Shown here piece by piece: positions 56,732-64,000 of a DNA stretch of 64,000 nt; position 1 is the first letter of the stretch, and every line of letters begins with the position of its first letter. A program made the position numbers and the translations under genes. Origin of the DNA: Devosia indica (GTDB lineage Bacteria; Pseudomonadota; Alphaproteobacteria; Rhizobiales; Devosiaceae); contig NZ_PYVZ01000009.1 in NCBI RefSeq assembly GCF_003056405.1, positions 91,966 to 155,965 on the forward strand, read 5' to 3'. The notes below the pieces were generated by a model, which saw only the letters and a list, made by a program, of their open reading frames with translations, searched no databases and was not told the DNA's origin.

Positions 56732-56862
56732 GGATTCCTCCTTTGTTCCGGCAGAGACAGGACTAAAGGGGGGAAGGATTGGGGTCAATCTTGGTCTTTG
56801 CCAACACCTTGTCGCAGCAATGGCAAAGCCGCTATGGATAACCTCAAGAGCAGGGGTCAGGA

Positions 56863-57237
56863 ATGGCGGCACCACAAGCATCAACACCGGTTGTCGCCCG
56901 CTGCCATTGCGGCGCAGTCACATTGACCCTCGGCGCGCCTCCCACCCAGATTACTCATTGCAATTGCAGCCTCTGCCGCAGCTATGGCGTGCTCTGGGCC
57001 TACTACGCCAAGGCCGACGTTCAGATCGATGCCGGCACGCCCACCCAGAGCTATGCCTGGAACGGCAAGAATGTCGATTTTCACCGCTGCGCCAATTGCG
57101 GTTGCATCACCCATTGGTGGCCGCGCAAGGACAGTCGGGACCGCGTCGGCATCAATGCACGCCTGCTCGACCCGGGCCTGATCGAGGCCGCCACTCTTGT
57201 CCGCAAGGATGTGGCCGGCACCGGTCTGTTTCACTGA
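56863..57237 (+). CDS. GFA family protein (glutathione-dependent formaldehyde-activating enzyme-like)
   Basis: 124 aa. Zinc-binding Cys pattern CHCGAVTL, HCNCSLC and CANCGC is the GFA/CENP-V fold. Such proteins bind zinc and some S-hydroxymethyl glutathione, but most members have no known reaction. AGGGGTCAGG lies upstream of the start. The DMT transporter gene starts 18 bases after it. Confidence 0.9.
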   Translation: MAAPQASTPVVARCHCGAVTLTLGAPPTQITHCNCSLCRSYGVLWAYYAKADVQIDAGTPTQSYAWNGKNVDFHRCANCGCITHWWPRKDSRDRVGINARLLDPGLIEAATLVRKDVAGTGLFH

Positions 57238-57255
57238 GAACAGAAAGCCCCATCC

Positions 57256-58128
57256 GTGCGGCCCAATTCCATCCTCCTGCCCGTCCTGCTCGTCACCTTG
57301 GGCATGGTCTTCACCCAGACCGGGGCCAGCTTCGCCAAAATGCTGTTTCCGCTGGTCGGTGCAGGCGGCGCCACCGCGCTCCGGCTGACCCTGGCGGCCC
57401 TGGTGCTGATTGCCGTGTTCCGCCCCTGGCGCTTTTCGCTGGGGCCCAGGCAATGGCGCGCCGTGCTTCTCTATGGCGGGGCCATGGGCGCCATGAACCT
57501 CTTTTTCTATGCCGCGCTTGAGCACATTCCGCTCGGCATTGCCGTGGCGCTCGAATTCACCGGACCGCTGGCCGTGGCGCTGTTCGGCGCCAGAAAGCTT
57601 GTTGATTTCCTCTGGATCGTCCTGGCCGTCGCCGGCTTTGCCCTGCTCTTGCCCTGGACCCAGACCGGCGGGGACATTTCCCCTATCGGCGTCGTCCTGG
57701 CCCTGTGTGCCGGCGCCTGCTGGGCCGGCTACATCATCTTCGGACAGCGTGCTGGCATAGGGGGTGGCGCCCATATCGCCGCGCTCGGCGTTGGCACCGC
57801 CGCACTGATCGCCGTGCCGTTCGGGGTGGCCACCGCTGGCACCAGCCTGCTCGATCCGGCGCTCTTGCCATTGGGGCTGGCGGTGGCGCTGATGTCGAGC
57901 GCCATTCCCTATGCCCTCGACATGGTAGCTTTGCCCCATATGCCGTCGCGCCTGTTCGGCATATTGATGAGCGGGCAACCGGCTTTGGCGGCGCTTTCGG
58001 GCCTTGTCATCCTGCATGAAACCATCGGCCCGGTGCAGCTTGCCGGCATGGGCGCGATCATGCTCGCCTCCATCGGGGCGACCTTGACCATTGCCCGGCA
58101 AACGCCGCCGCCCTTGCCTGACCCATGA
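57256..58128 (+). CDS. DMT superfamily transporter (EamA, RhtA-like)
   Basis: 290 aa with ten hydrophobic helices in two EamA repeats; ALEHIPLGIAVALEFTGPLAVAL, described here by HIPLGIAVALEFTGPLA, is close to RhtA-type threonine/homoserine exporters. The start is GTG at 57256. It probably exports an amino acid or metabolite. Substrate is not known. Confidence 0.9.
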   Translation: MRPNSILLPVLLVTLGMVFTQTGASFAKMLFPLVGAGGATALRLTLAALVLIAVFRPWRFSLGPRQWRAVLLYGGAMGAMNLFFYAALEHIPLGIAVALEFTGPLAVALFGARKLVDFLWIVLAVAGFALLLPWTQTGGDISPIGVVLALCAGACWAGYIIFGQRAGIGGGAHIAALGVGTAALIAVPFGVATAGTSLLDPALLPLGLAVALMSSAIPYALDMVALPHMPSRLFGILMSGQPALAALSGLVILHETIGPVQLAGMGAIMLASIGATLTIARQTPPPLPDP

Positions 58129-58190
58129 CGTCTTGGAATTGCCGTTCTGGCTTGGCATAGTCCCGGTCGCTGCGTGATGAGGGACCCCAA

Positions 58191-58592
58191 ATGCTCTACG
58201 CCATTCTCTGCTACAATGAGGAAAACGTCGTTGCCACCTGGACCAAGGAGGAGGACGACGCCTGCATGGCACGCCTGATGGAGGTCCAGTCCAGCATGGC
58301 GACCAGGGGCAAGCTCGGCCCGGTCGTCCGGCTATGGAACACCAATGAGGCCAAGACGCTCAAAAAGGCCAATGGCCAGCCCGCCGTGTTCGACGGCCCC
58401 TTTGCCGAGACCAAGGAACAATTCCTCGGCTTTTATGTCGCCGACTGCGAATCCATGGATGACGCGCTCGATTTTGCCCGCGAACTGGCCAAGGCCAACC
58501 CCGGCACCGGCTCCTACGAAATCCGGCCGCTGCGCTTTTTCGGTGACAACAAGCTGGCCAGCACCGAAATGCTAAACGTCGCCGCTGAGTAA
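58191..58592 (+). CDS. YCII-related protein (DGPF domain)
   Basis: 133 aa. N-terminal MLYAILCYNEE and the DGPFAETKEQFLGFY motif identify the YCII/DGPF family, whose function is unknown; some members are found fused to or next to ECF sigma factors. The last 21 bases overlap the end of panC on the other strand. Confidence 0.9.
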   Translation: MLYAILCYNEENVVATWTKEEDDACMARLMEVQSSMATRGKLGPVVRLWNTNEAKTLKKANGQPAVFDGPFAETKEQFLGFYVADCESMDDALDFARELAKANPGTGSYEIRPLRFFGDNKLASTEMLNVAAE

Positions 58593-59426
58593 GAGATTAT
58601 CGATCAGCCGCGTCGTGCCCAGATGCGCGGCGACGGCCAAGAGCGCGCCGCGCCCGCCCACCCTGGCGATGGCCCCGAGACTTTCGGGGTCGCGCACCTC
58701 CCAATACTGCACCTTGATCCGGTCTGATTGCGCCAGCACGTCCAGCCCGATCTGCGCCAGCTTTTCCGCATCGCGCTCCCCGGCTTCATAAGCCGTGGCG
58801 ACCGTTTGCAGGCTCTGATGCAACAACGGCGCCGCCGCCCGGTCTTCGGTCGAAAGATAGACATTGCGCGAGCTCAGCGCCAACCCGTCGGCCTCGCGCA
58901 CGATCGGCCCGCGCAGGATGTCGACCGGCACGTCGAGGTCGCGCACCATCCGCTCGATCACCGCGCATTGCTGCGCATCCTTCTGCCCGAATACCGCCAC
59001 ATGCGGCTGCACCAGATTGAACAGTTTCAGCACCACCGTGGTCACGCCGCGGAAATGCCCCGGCCGCGTGGCGCCGCACAGCGGCCCGGACACCATGGTC
59101 TCCTCGACCATGGTCGACGCGCCGGGCGGATACATATCCTCGACCGAGGGCAGGAACAGAGCATCGACCCCAGCCGCTTCAAGCTTGTCGATATCGGCCT
59201 CAATGGGGCGCGGATATCGCGACAGATCCTCGTTTGGCCCAAATTGCAGCGGATTGACGAAGATCGAGGCAATGACAATGTCCGCCGCCCCGCGCGCCTG
59301 CGCCATCAGGCTCATATGCCCTTCATGCAGTGCGCCCATGGTCGGCACGAAGCCCAGCCGCGTCCCCTCGGTCAGCTTGGCGCGCCAGGCCCGAAGGCTC
59401 GCCTTGTCCCGCAGAATAAGCGTCAT
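58572..59426 (-). CDS. panC: Pantothenate synthetase
   Basis: 284 aa. Joins pantoate and beta-alanine. The motifs PTMGALHEGHMSL (HIGH-like), FGPNEDLSRYPR, FGQKDAQQC and LSSRNVYLS are all present. Its ATG overlaps the coaBC stop by 4 bases, so panB, coaBC and panC form an operon. Confidence 0.97.
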   Translation of the reverse strand: MTLILRDKASLRAWRAKLTEGTRLGFVPTMGALHEGHMSLMAQARGAADIVIASIFVNPLQFGPNEDLSRYPRPIEADIDKLEAAGVDALFLPSVEDMYPPGASTMVEETMVSGPLCGATRPGHFRGVTTVVLKLFNLVQPHVAVFGQKDAQQCAVIERMVRDLDVPVDILRGPIVREADGLALSSRNVYLSTEDRAAAPLLHQSLQTVATAYEAGERDAEKLAQIGLDVLAQSDRIKVQYWEVRDPESLGAIARVGGRGALLAVAAHLGTTRLIDNLLLSGDV

Positions 59427-60631
59427 GCAATGCGATCCCAGATCTGCCGGGCAATATCGGCCTTGGCGCCCAGCGCCAGTTCATGCCGCTCACCCTTGGC
59501 CGAAAGCAGCACGCCGGCATTGGTGCTGACCGCAAAGCCGGTCTGGCCCGCAGCGCCCAGCTTGCTCACCGCATTGGCAAACAGGAAATCGAGCCCCTTG
59601 GCTTCGAGCTTGCCCAGCCCATGCTCTTCCACATTGTCGGTCTCGGCGGCAAAGCCGAGGAACCATTGCCCGTTCGCGGCTTGTCTGAGGCTGCCCAGCA
59701 CATCGGTGGAGGGCACCAGGTCAAGCGCAATGGCATCCGAGGCGCGTTTGAGCTTGCTGGCCGAAGGTGAGGCCACCGCATAGTCCATCACCGCCGCCGT
59801 CGCGACGACCCCGGTGGCCTGTGGCAATTTCTCCAGCGCGGCAACCGCCATCTCCTCGGCGGTCCGCACCTCGACAAGGTGCAGCCGGCTTTCCGACCCG
59901 CGCGGCGGCACCGGGCGCACCACGCCCTTGTCGACGCCCAGCACATAGTCCACCACCGCGCCGCGCCGCAGCGCTTCTTCGGCCATGGCCGCACCCATCC
60001 GCCCGGTGGAATGGTTGGTGATATAGCGCACCGCATCAATTGCCGTGGTCGTTGGCCCCGCGGTGATCAAAATCCGTTCATCTTGGAGGTCCTGGACCGG
60101 TGGCACGACCGCCGCCTCGATCGCTGCAACAATGCTCGCCACGGGCGCCAGCTTGCCCATGCCCACCTCGCCACAGGCCAGAAGCCCCGATGCTGGCTCG
60201 ATTACCGTCGCCCCACGCCCCACCAGCGTCTGCAGATGCTGCTGCACGATCGGCTTGCCCCACATCACCGTATTCATCGCCGGCGCAATCAGGATCGGCG
60301 CCTCGGTGGCCAGCGCCACCGTCGAGGGCAGGTCGTCGGCGAGCCCTAAAGCCAATCGAGCCAGCATGTTAGCGCTGGCCGGGGCGAACACCATCGCATC
60401 CGCCCAGCGGGCAAAGTCGATATGCTCTGTGCCTGATACATCGGGCCCGAACTGCTCGAACCGCGCCTTGCGGCCGCTCAAGGTTTCAAGCACCAACGGC
60501 GAAACAAACTCTGTCGCGCTTCTGGTAAGAAGGCACTGCACCTGATGTCCGGCTTTACCCAGTTCGGACACCACATCAGCAATTTTGTACGCCGAAATCG
60601 AGCCGGAAACGGCAATCAGGATATTGGCCAT
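59423..60631 (-). CDS. coaBC: Phosphopantothenoylcysteine decarboxylase/synthetase CoaBC
   Basis: 402 aa bifunctional flavoprotein. The CoaC half has SGSISAYKIADV, the PAMNTVMW motif and LACGEVGMGKLA with the catalytic Cys; the CoaB half has ITAGPTTTAIDAVRYI and NHSTGRMG. In CoaB the usual GPTREPIDPVR is changed here to GPTTTAIDAVR. Makes 4'-phosphopantetheine for coenzyme A. The start at 60631 is the family start. It sits between panB and panC, which places CoA steps in one operon. Confidence 0.95.
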   Translation of the reverse strand: MANILIAVSGSISAYKIADVVSELGKAGHQVQCLLTRSATEFVSPLVLETLSGRKARFEQFGPDVSGTEHIDFARWADAMVFAPASANMLARLALGLADDLPSTVALATEAPILIAPAMNTVMWGKPIVQQHLQTLVGRGATVIEPASGLLACGEVGMGKLAPVASIVAAIEAAVVPPVQDLQDERILITAGPTTTAIDAVRYITNHSTGRMGAAMAEEALRRGAVVDYVLGVDKGVVRPVPPRGSESRLHLVEVRTAEEMAVAALEKLPQATGVVATAAVMDYAVASPSASKLKRASDAIALDLVPSTDVLGSLRQAANGQWFLGFAAETDNVEEHGLGKLEAKGLDFLFANAVSKLGAAGQTGFAVSTNAGVLLSAKGERHELALGAKADIARQIWDRIA

Positions 60632-60633
60632 GA

Positions 60634-61452
60634 TCAATCGGCCCTGAGCACGAGCGGGATCGGCCCGCGCTTCGTCTTGGTCTCGGCCACATAGTCGCCC
60701 ACGGCCGTCCGGATCACTGAAGCCACATCGGCACGCGGCCTGGCAAAACTCGGCGGCGGCGTGATGTTGAGCCCGATCAGATCGTTGATCACCAGCACCT
60801 GTCCCGCGCAATCCTTGCCCGAACCAATGCCAATGGTGGGAATGGTCAAGCTCTGGGTGATTTCGGCCGCCAGCGCCGGGGTGACGCATTCGAGCACAAT
60901 GGCAAAAGCCCCCGCCGCTTCCAGCGCCTGGGCTTCTGCACGCAGCCGCTCGGCCGAAGCCGCGTCCTTGCCATGCATGTAATAGCCGCCCATCTGGTGC
61001 ACGTGCTGCGGGGTGAGGCCAATATGGGCGACCACAGCAATGCCATGGGCCACTAGCTTCTCCACCACTGGCACCATGGCCAGGCCACCTTCGATCTTGA
61101 CCGCCTCGACCCCGGTTTCCTTGAGCACCCGCATCGCATTGACCAGCGTTGTATCCGGATCGGTCACCGCGCCAAACGGCAGGTCGCAGACCAGCAGCGC
61201 GCGCTGCGAGCCGCGCTTGACTGCGGCCGCATGGCGGATCATGTCGTCCAGCGTCACCGGCAGCGTCGTCTCATGCCCGAGCACCACATTGCCCAGGCTG
61301 TCACCGACCAGGATCATGTCCGCGCCCGACATGTCGACCAGAGCGGCCATGGTGGCATCATAGGCCGTAAGCATGGCCACCGCCTCGCCGCGCCGCCGCA
61401 TGGCAGCAATGTCGCGGATGGTCAGGCGCTTTGAGGGGGTCTGGGCTGACAT
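60634..61452 (-). CDS. panB: 3-methyl-2-oxobutanoate hydroxymethyltransferase
   Basis: 272 aa. Makes ketopantoate from alpha-ketoisovalerate and methylene-THF. The motifs AYDATMAALVDMSGADMILVGDS, described here by MLTAYDATMA and MILVGDSLG, plus GIGSGKDCAGQVLV are typical. It is the first gene of panB-coaBC-panC; coaBC begins 2 bases after its stop. Confidence 0.97.
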   Translation of the reverse strand: MSAQTPSKRLTIRDIAAMRRRGEAVAMLTAYDATMAALVDMSGADMILVGDSLGNVVLGHETTLPVTLDDMIRHAAAVKRGSQRALLVCDLPFGAVTDPDTTLVNAMRVLKETGVEAVKIEGGLAMVPVVEKLVAHGIAVVAHIGLTPQHVHQMGGYYMHGKDAASAERLRAEAQALEAAGAFAIVLECVTPALAAEITQSLTIPTIGIGSGKDCAGQVLVINDLIGLNITPPPSFARPRADVASVIRTAVGDYVAETKTKRGPIPLVLRAD

Positions 61453-61563
61453 GGCAGCACTCCTCCAACCCTGCCCGGTCCAATATGGTCCGGGCTTTTG
61501 TGGGGGAGATAGGCCAAACCGGCACCGCGCGCCAGCCCTTCATTGGTGCTATGCGTCGGGCGT

Positions 61564-62124
61564 TCAGCGACGGGTGGCCCCCATGCCGGCCCGGACCGCG
61601 CGCCACTCTCCGGGTGCAATGCCCGCCAGTGTCCAATCGGCCACACGCCAGCGCACCAGCCTAAGCGTGGGCAGGCCCACCGCCGCCGTCATCCGCCGCA
61701 CCTGCCGGTTGCGCCCCTCGGTAATGCTCAACTCGATCCAGTGATCGGGCACGCTCTTGCGAAACCGAACCGGCGGATCGCGCGGCCAGAGATCGGGCGG
61801 CGCGATCAGCTTCGCCCTGGCCGGTCGCGTCGGACCGTCCTTGAGCGTGATACCCTTGCGCAATTGCGCCAGCGCGGCCTCGTCCGGCTCGCCTTCGACC
61901 TGCACCAGGTAAGTCTTTTCCTTGTTGTATTTCGGCGAGGAAATCTGCGCCTGTAGCGTGCCGTCATCGGTCAGCAGCAACAGCCCCTCGCTGTCCTTGT
62001 CCAGCCGCCCGGCCGGATAGACGCCTTTCACCGCGACGAAGTCGGCCAGCGTCTCGCCAGGCCCACCCCCGGTGAACTGCGACAGCACCCCATAGGGCTT
62101 GTTGAAAAGGATCAGGCGCGCCAT
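61564..62124 (-). CDS. 23S rRNA pseudouridine synthase RluE-like
   Basis: 186 aa RsuA/RluE-type enzyme. The catalytic Asp is in AGRLDKDSEGLLLLT; LLFNKPYGVLSQF at the N-terminus and ITEGRNRQVRRM match the RluE group. It lacks an S4 domain, as in RluE. The start at 62124 fits; a longer frame runs upstream. No good ribosome-binding site is visible. Confidence 0.9.
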   Translation of the reverse strand: MARLILFNKPYGVLSQFTGGGPGETLADFVAVKGVYPAGRLDKDSEGLLLLTDDGTLQAQISSPKYNKEKTYLVQVEGEPDEAALAQLRKGITLKDGPTRPARAKLIAPPDLWPRDPPVRFRKSVPDHWIELSITEGRNRQVRRMTAAVGLPTLRLVRWRVADWTLAGIAPGEWRAVRAGMGATRR

Positions 62125-62201
62125 CGAAACCAGATAACAGGAGCAAGTTTTGCCGCCCGGCATGGCGGCCGGAGGGATCAAAGTCAACGTCATGAAAGGA
62201 A

Positions 62202-62224
62202 GTGGCGGAGAGAGAGTCCGCCAC
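62202..62224. promoter_or_regulatory. Hairpin with tRNA-Ser-like 3' end near the integrase
   Basis: GTGGCGGA/TCCGCCAC is a perfect 8-bp stem with loop GAGAGAG. TGGCGGAGAGAGAG (62203-62216) also resembles the reverse complement of a tRNA-Ser 3' end, so it could be an integration-site remnant. Evidence is weak. Confidence 0.3.
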
Positions 62225-62336
62225 ACCATAGTTCGCCACACTTCGTCATTCAACTTTTTTTCACGTTATTTCAGTTATTTGGAGCAGCAACCTTGCGCCA
62301 TTGATCGCCATTATGCACCTATATCCACCAATTAGA

Positions 62337-62355
62337 GTGGGAGCAAAAGTGGGAG
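62337..62355 (+). repeat. Direct repeat GTGGGAG before the integrase start
   Basis: GTGGGAG occurs at 62337-62343 and 62349-62355, separated by CAAAA. The second copy also supplies a GGGAG ribosome-binding site for the integrase start TTG. Arm-type binding sites for the integrase are possible. Confidence 0.4.
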
Positions 62356-62364
62356 TGATCGGCT

Positions 62365-63546
62365 TTGCTGAATAAACTATCTGACGTGAAATGCCGATCC
62401 AGCCGGCTTGGGGCCGGGCGCCATTCCGATGGTGGGGGACTCTACCTTCTGGTTTCTAAAGCAGGCACTAAATCCTGGGTGTTCATGTGGACGCCACCCG
62501 GCGGGAAGCGGCGCGAGATGGGGCTAGGCCCCTTCCCTGCTGTCGGCCTAGGCGATGCCAGGCGAGCCGCAGAAGAGTCACGGGCAATGGTTGCGGCAGG
62601 TCTAGACCCTATTGAGCAAAGCCGAATGGCGAAGGTGGAAATTCCAACCTTTGGCGAGGCCAGCAGCAAATTCCTTGCCGACATTGAGGGTGGCTTTCGG
62701 AACGAGAAACACCGTCGGCAATGGCACATGACACTCGAAACCTATTGTGACGCCGAGATGCGCGCGAAGCCAGTGGGCGATATTAGCACCGATGACGTTT
62801 TGCGCGCCGTGCAGCCGCTTTGGGCGACGAAGAATGAAACGGCTTCTCGTCTACGCGGGCGGATCGAGCGGGTGCTGGACTATTCCAAAGTAAAGGGCTG
62901 GCGCTCGGGCGAAAATCCCGCCCTGTGGCGCGGGCATCTGAAGAACGTCCTGCCACCTCGCCGTAAGCTTCAGCGCGGCCACCACGCCGCTATGCCGTCG
63001 AAGGATTTGCCGACCTTCATGGTTCGCCTCCAAAAGTCCGAAGCTATGGCAGCACGAGCCTTGGAGTTCCTGATTCTCAACGCATCCCGTTCGTGGGAGG
63101 TGTTGGGGGCCAGGTGGGAAGAGTTCGATTTTGAGGACAAAATATGGACGGTACCGGCGGAGCGCATGAAACCTGGCGTAGAACACCAGGTTCCGCTGTC
63201 CGACGCAGCTTTGGCTATCGTTGCTAGACTCGCAGAGCACAAGGTTGGTGATTACGTGTTTTTCGGACAGCGAACAGGTCGGCCGCTTTCTTCATCTTCA
63301 ATGGACATGCTTATGCGCCGAATGAAGGTACATATGTACACGGTTCACGGATTTAGATCGACGTTCAGGGATTGGGCTGGTGATCATACAGAGGTCCAGC
63401 GGGAGGTAATCGAGGCGGCTCTGTCCCACTTGATAGGTACGGCGACCGAACGCGCCTATCGGCGGAGCACTGCGCTTGCAAAGCGTCGCAAATTGATGAC
63501 GACCTGGGCGGGGTTCTGCAACGGAGGGCCAACCCAACATGAGTGA
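62365..63546 (+). CDS. int: P4-type tyrosine integrase
   Basis: 393 aa. N-terminal DUF4102-like domain (SSRLGAGRHSDGGGLYLLVS), core-binding and C-terminal catalytic domain. Catalytic residues visible: Arg in NASRSWEVLG, Lys in VPAERMKPG, HGFR in HGFRSTFRDWAG, and the nucleophile Tyr in ERAYRRS. It integrates at tRNA genes in most relatives. The start is TTG at 62365 with GGGAG upstream. It begins the mobile island that runs to the window end. Confidence 0.93.
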   Translation: MLNKLSDVKCRSSRLGAGRHSDGGGLYLLVSKAGTKSWVFMWTPPGGKRREMGLGPFPAVGLGDARRAAEESRAMVAAGLDPIEQSRMAKVEIPTFGEASSKFLADIEGGFRNEKHRRQWHMTLETYCDAEMRAKPVGDISTDDVLRAVQPLWATKNETASRLRGRIERVLDYSKVKGWRSGENPALWRGHLKNVLPPRRKLQRGHHAAMPSKDLPTFMVRLQKSEAMAARALEFLILNASRSWEVLGARWEEFDFEDKIWTVPAERMKPGVEHQVPLSDAALAIVARLAEHKVGDYVFFGQRTGRPLSSSSMDMLMRRMKVHMYTVHGFRSTFRDWAGDHTEVQREVIEAALSHLIGTATERAYRRSTALAKRRKLMTTWAGFCNGGPTQHE

Positions 63547-63904
63547 AGAGTCAGACGCTCTGCCGCCAGAATTCGCACCTGAGCCGCTCTGGTACAATCT
63601 GGCGACCGATATCGGGCAGGTATTGCATGACGAGCATGGCATACCTCCGCAGTCGGCTCGCAATATCGAAGAGTTGGCGTGCGCACTAAGTAGCGTGGAA
63701 ATGCTGTGGTGGCACTCGCGGACGCGTCAGACCAATAGCAGCACTATGCCGCTCCGCAGCTTGGAGAAGTTGCTAAAATCGACTGACACCCTCCAAAAGA
63801 TGGCTAAATCACCAAGCCTCGCGGACGCTGATGCCCGCCGCCGTCTCGCTTTGGCGTGGGCGAAACTGCAGGGTGAACCGCGCCGGGACTGTCGGAGGCT
63901 CTAA
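63539..63904 (+). pseudogene. Hypothetical island gene, 3' end replaced by an IS end
   Basis: Open frame of 121 codons overlapping the integrase by 8 bases. No family is recognised. The last codons after ALAWAKLQG are encoded by sequence starting with TGAACCGCGCCGGGACTG (63874 on), which looks like the left inverted repeat of an IS3-family element. The natural C-terminus is therefore probably lost, and the stop at 63902 belongs to the insertion. Confidence 0.55.
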
Positions 63905-64000
63905 CTCCCAATTAGGATAGAGCCTGATGAGCAAGACAACGAACAAGTTTTCCCCTGAGGTGCGAACCCGAGCGGTGCGGATGGTGCTGGAGCATGGCGG
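63874..64000 (+). mobile_element. IS3-family insertion sequence, left end (cut by window edge)
   Basis: Starts with TGAACCGCGCCGGGACTG, like the inverted repeats of several rhizobial IS3-family elements. The first transposase frame follows after about 53 bases. The right end lies outside the window. Confidence 0.65.
63927..64000 (+). CDS. IS3-family transposase OrfA, N-terminal part (cut by window edge)
   Basis: The frame starts MSKTTNKFSPEVRTRAVRMV, which is the helix-turn-helix N-terminus of IS3-family OrfA. Only 24 codons are visible. OrfA normally binds the inverted repeats and works with OrfB by frameshifting. Confidence 0.8.
   Translation, partial: MSKTTNKFSPEVRTRAVRMVLEHG

Overview
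The window reads as a high-GC alphaproteobacterial chromosome, most likely Hyphomicrobiales and Devosia-like. This is inferred from gene content (cheD-cheR-cheB-cheY and STAS-cheY-cheA-cheW order, rhizobial-style chemoreceptors, a HIG1-type twin-TM small protein, K+-independent H+-pyrophosphatase). No rRNA, tRNA or CRISPR array was found.

Layout. 0-10.8 kb: chemotaxis block on the minus strand: three chemoreceptors (the first cut by the window edge), then cheY, cheB, cheR, a membrane-anchored MCP-like protein and cheD, with a small CheZ/CheT-like gene divergent from cheD. 10.9-11.3 kb: two small coupled genes, one YjfB-like motility protein. 11.4-21.9 kb: housekeeping genes (rhomboid protease, cobalamin adenosyltransferase, gluQ, rlmN, rlmJ, lysE/lrp, argG). 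22-25.6 kb: GGDEF-EAL protein, sigma-like factor and two VOC proteins. 25.9-31.7 kb: typA, dedA, yggT, DUF167 protein, hppA. 31.8-33.5 kb: orphan Mrr-like nuclease and a DHFR-fold protein. 33.5-37.2 kb: second chemotaxis block (STAS-cheY-cheA-cheW). 37.5-43.9 kb: metabolic genes including psuG and a PfkB kinase. 44.3-48.4 kb: polyamine ABC operon potFGHI. 48.4-50.8 kb: orphan nucleotidyltransferase, a 23-codon ORF with an exceptional Shine-Dalgarno, purU. 50.8-62.1 kb: Rrf2 regulator, CPA2 antiporter, RecD-like helicase operon, transporters, panB-coaBC-panC, pseudouridine synthase. 62.2-64 kb: start of an integrative island with a P4-type integrase, a cargo gene and the left end of an IS3-family element.

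How genes work together: the two chemotaxis blocks together supply receptor, coupling protein, kinase, two response regulators, methyltransferase, methylesterase and deamidase, i.e. one rhizobial che operon split by about 23 kb of unrelated genes. No canonical cheZ is present; the small gene divergent from cheD carries a CheZ-like D-x-x-x-Q motif and is a candidate for that role.

Most notable beyond the genes: a five-copy family of intergenic two-hairpin elements (about 37.3, 41.9 and 53.8 kb) whose stems differ in sequence but keep pairing, and a short transcription unit before purU with its own promoter, 23-codon ORF and terminator. All calls were made by reading the sequence; no database search was run.
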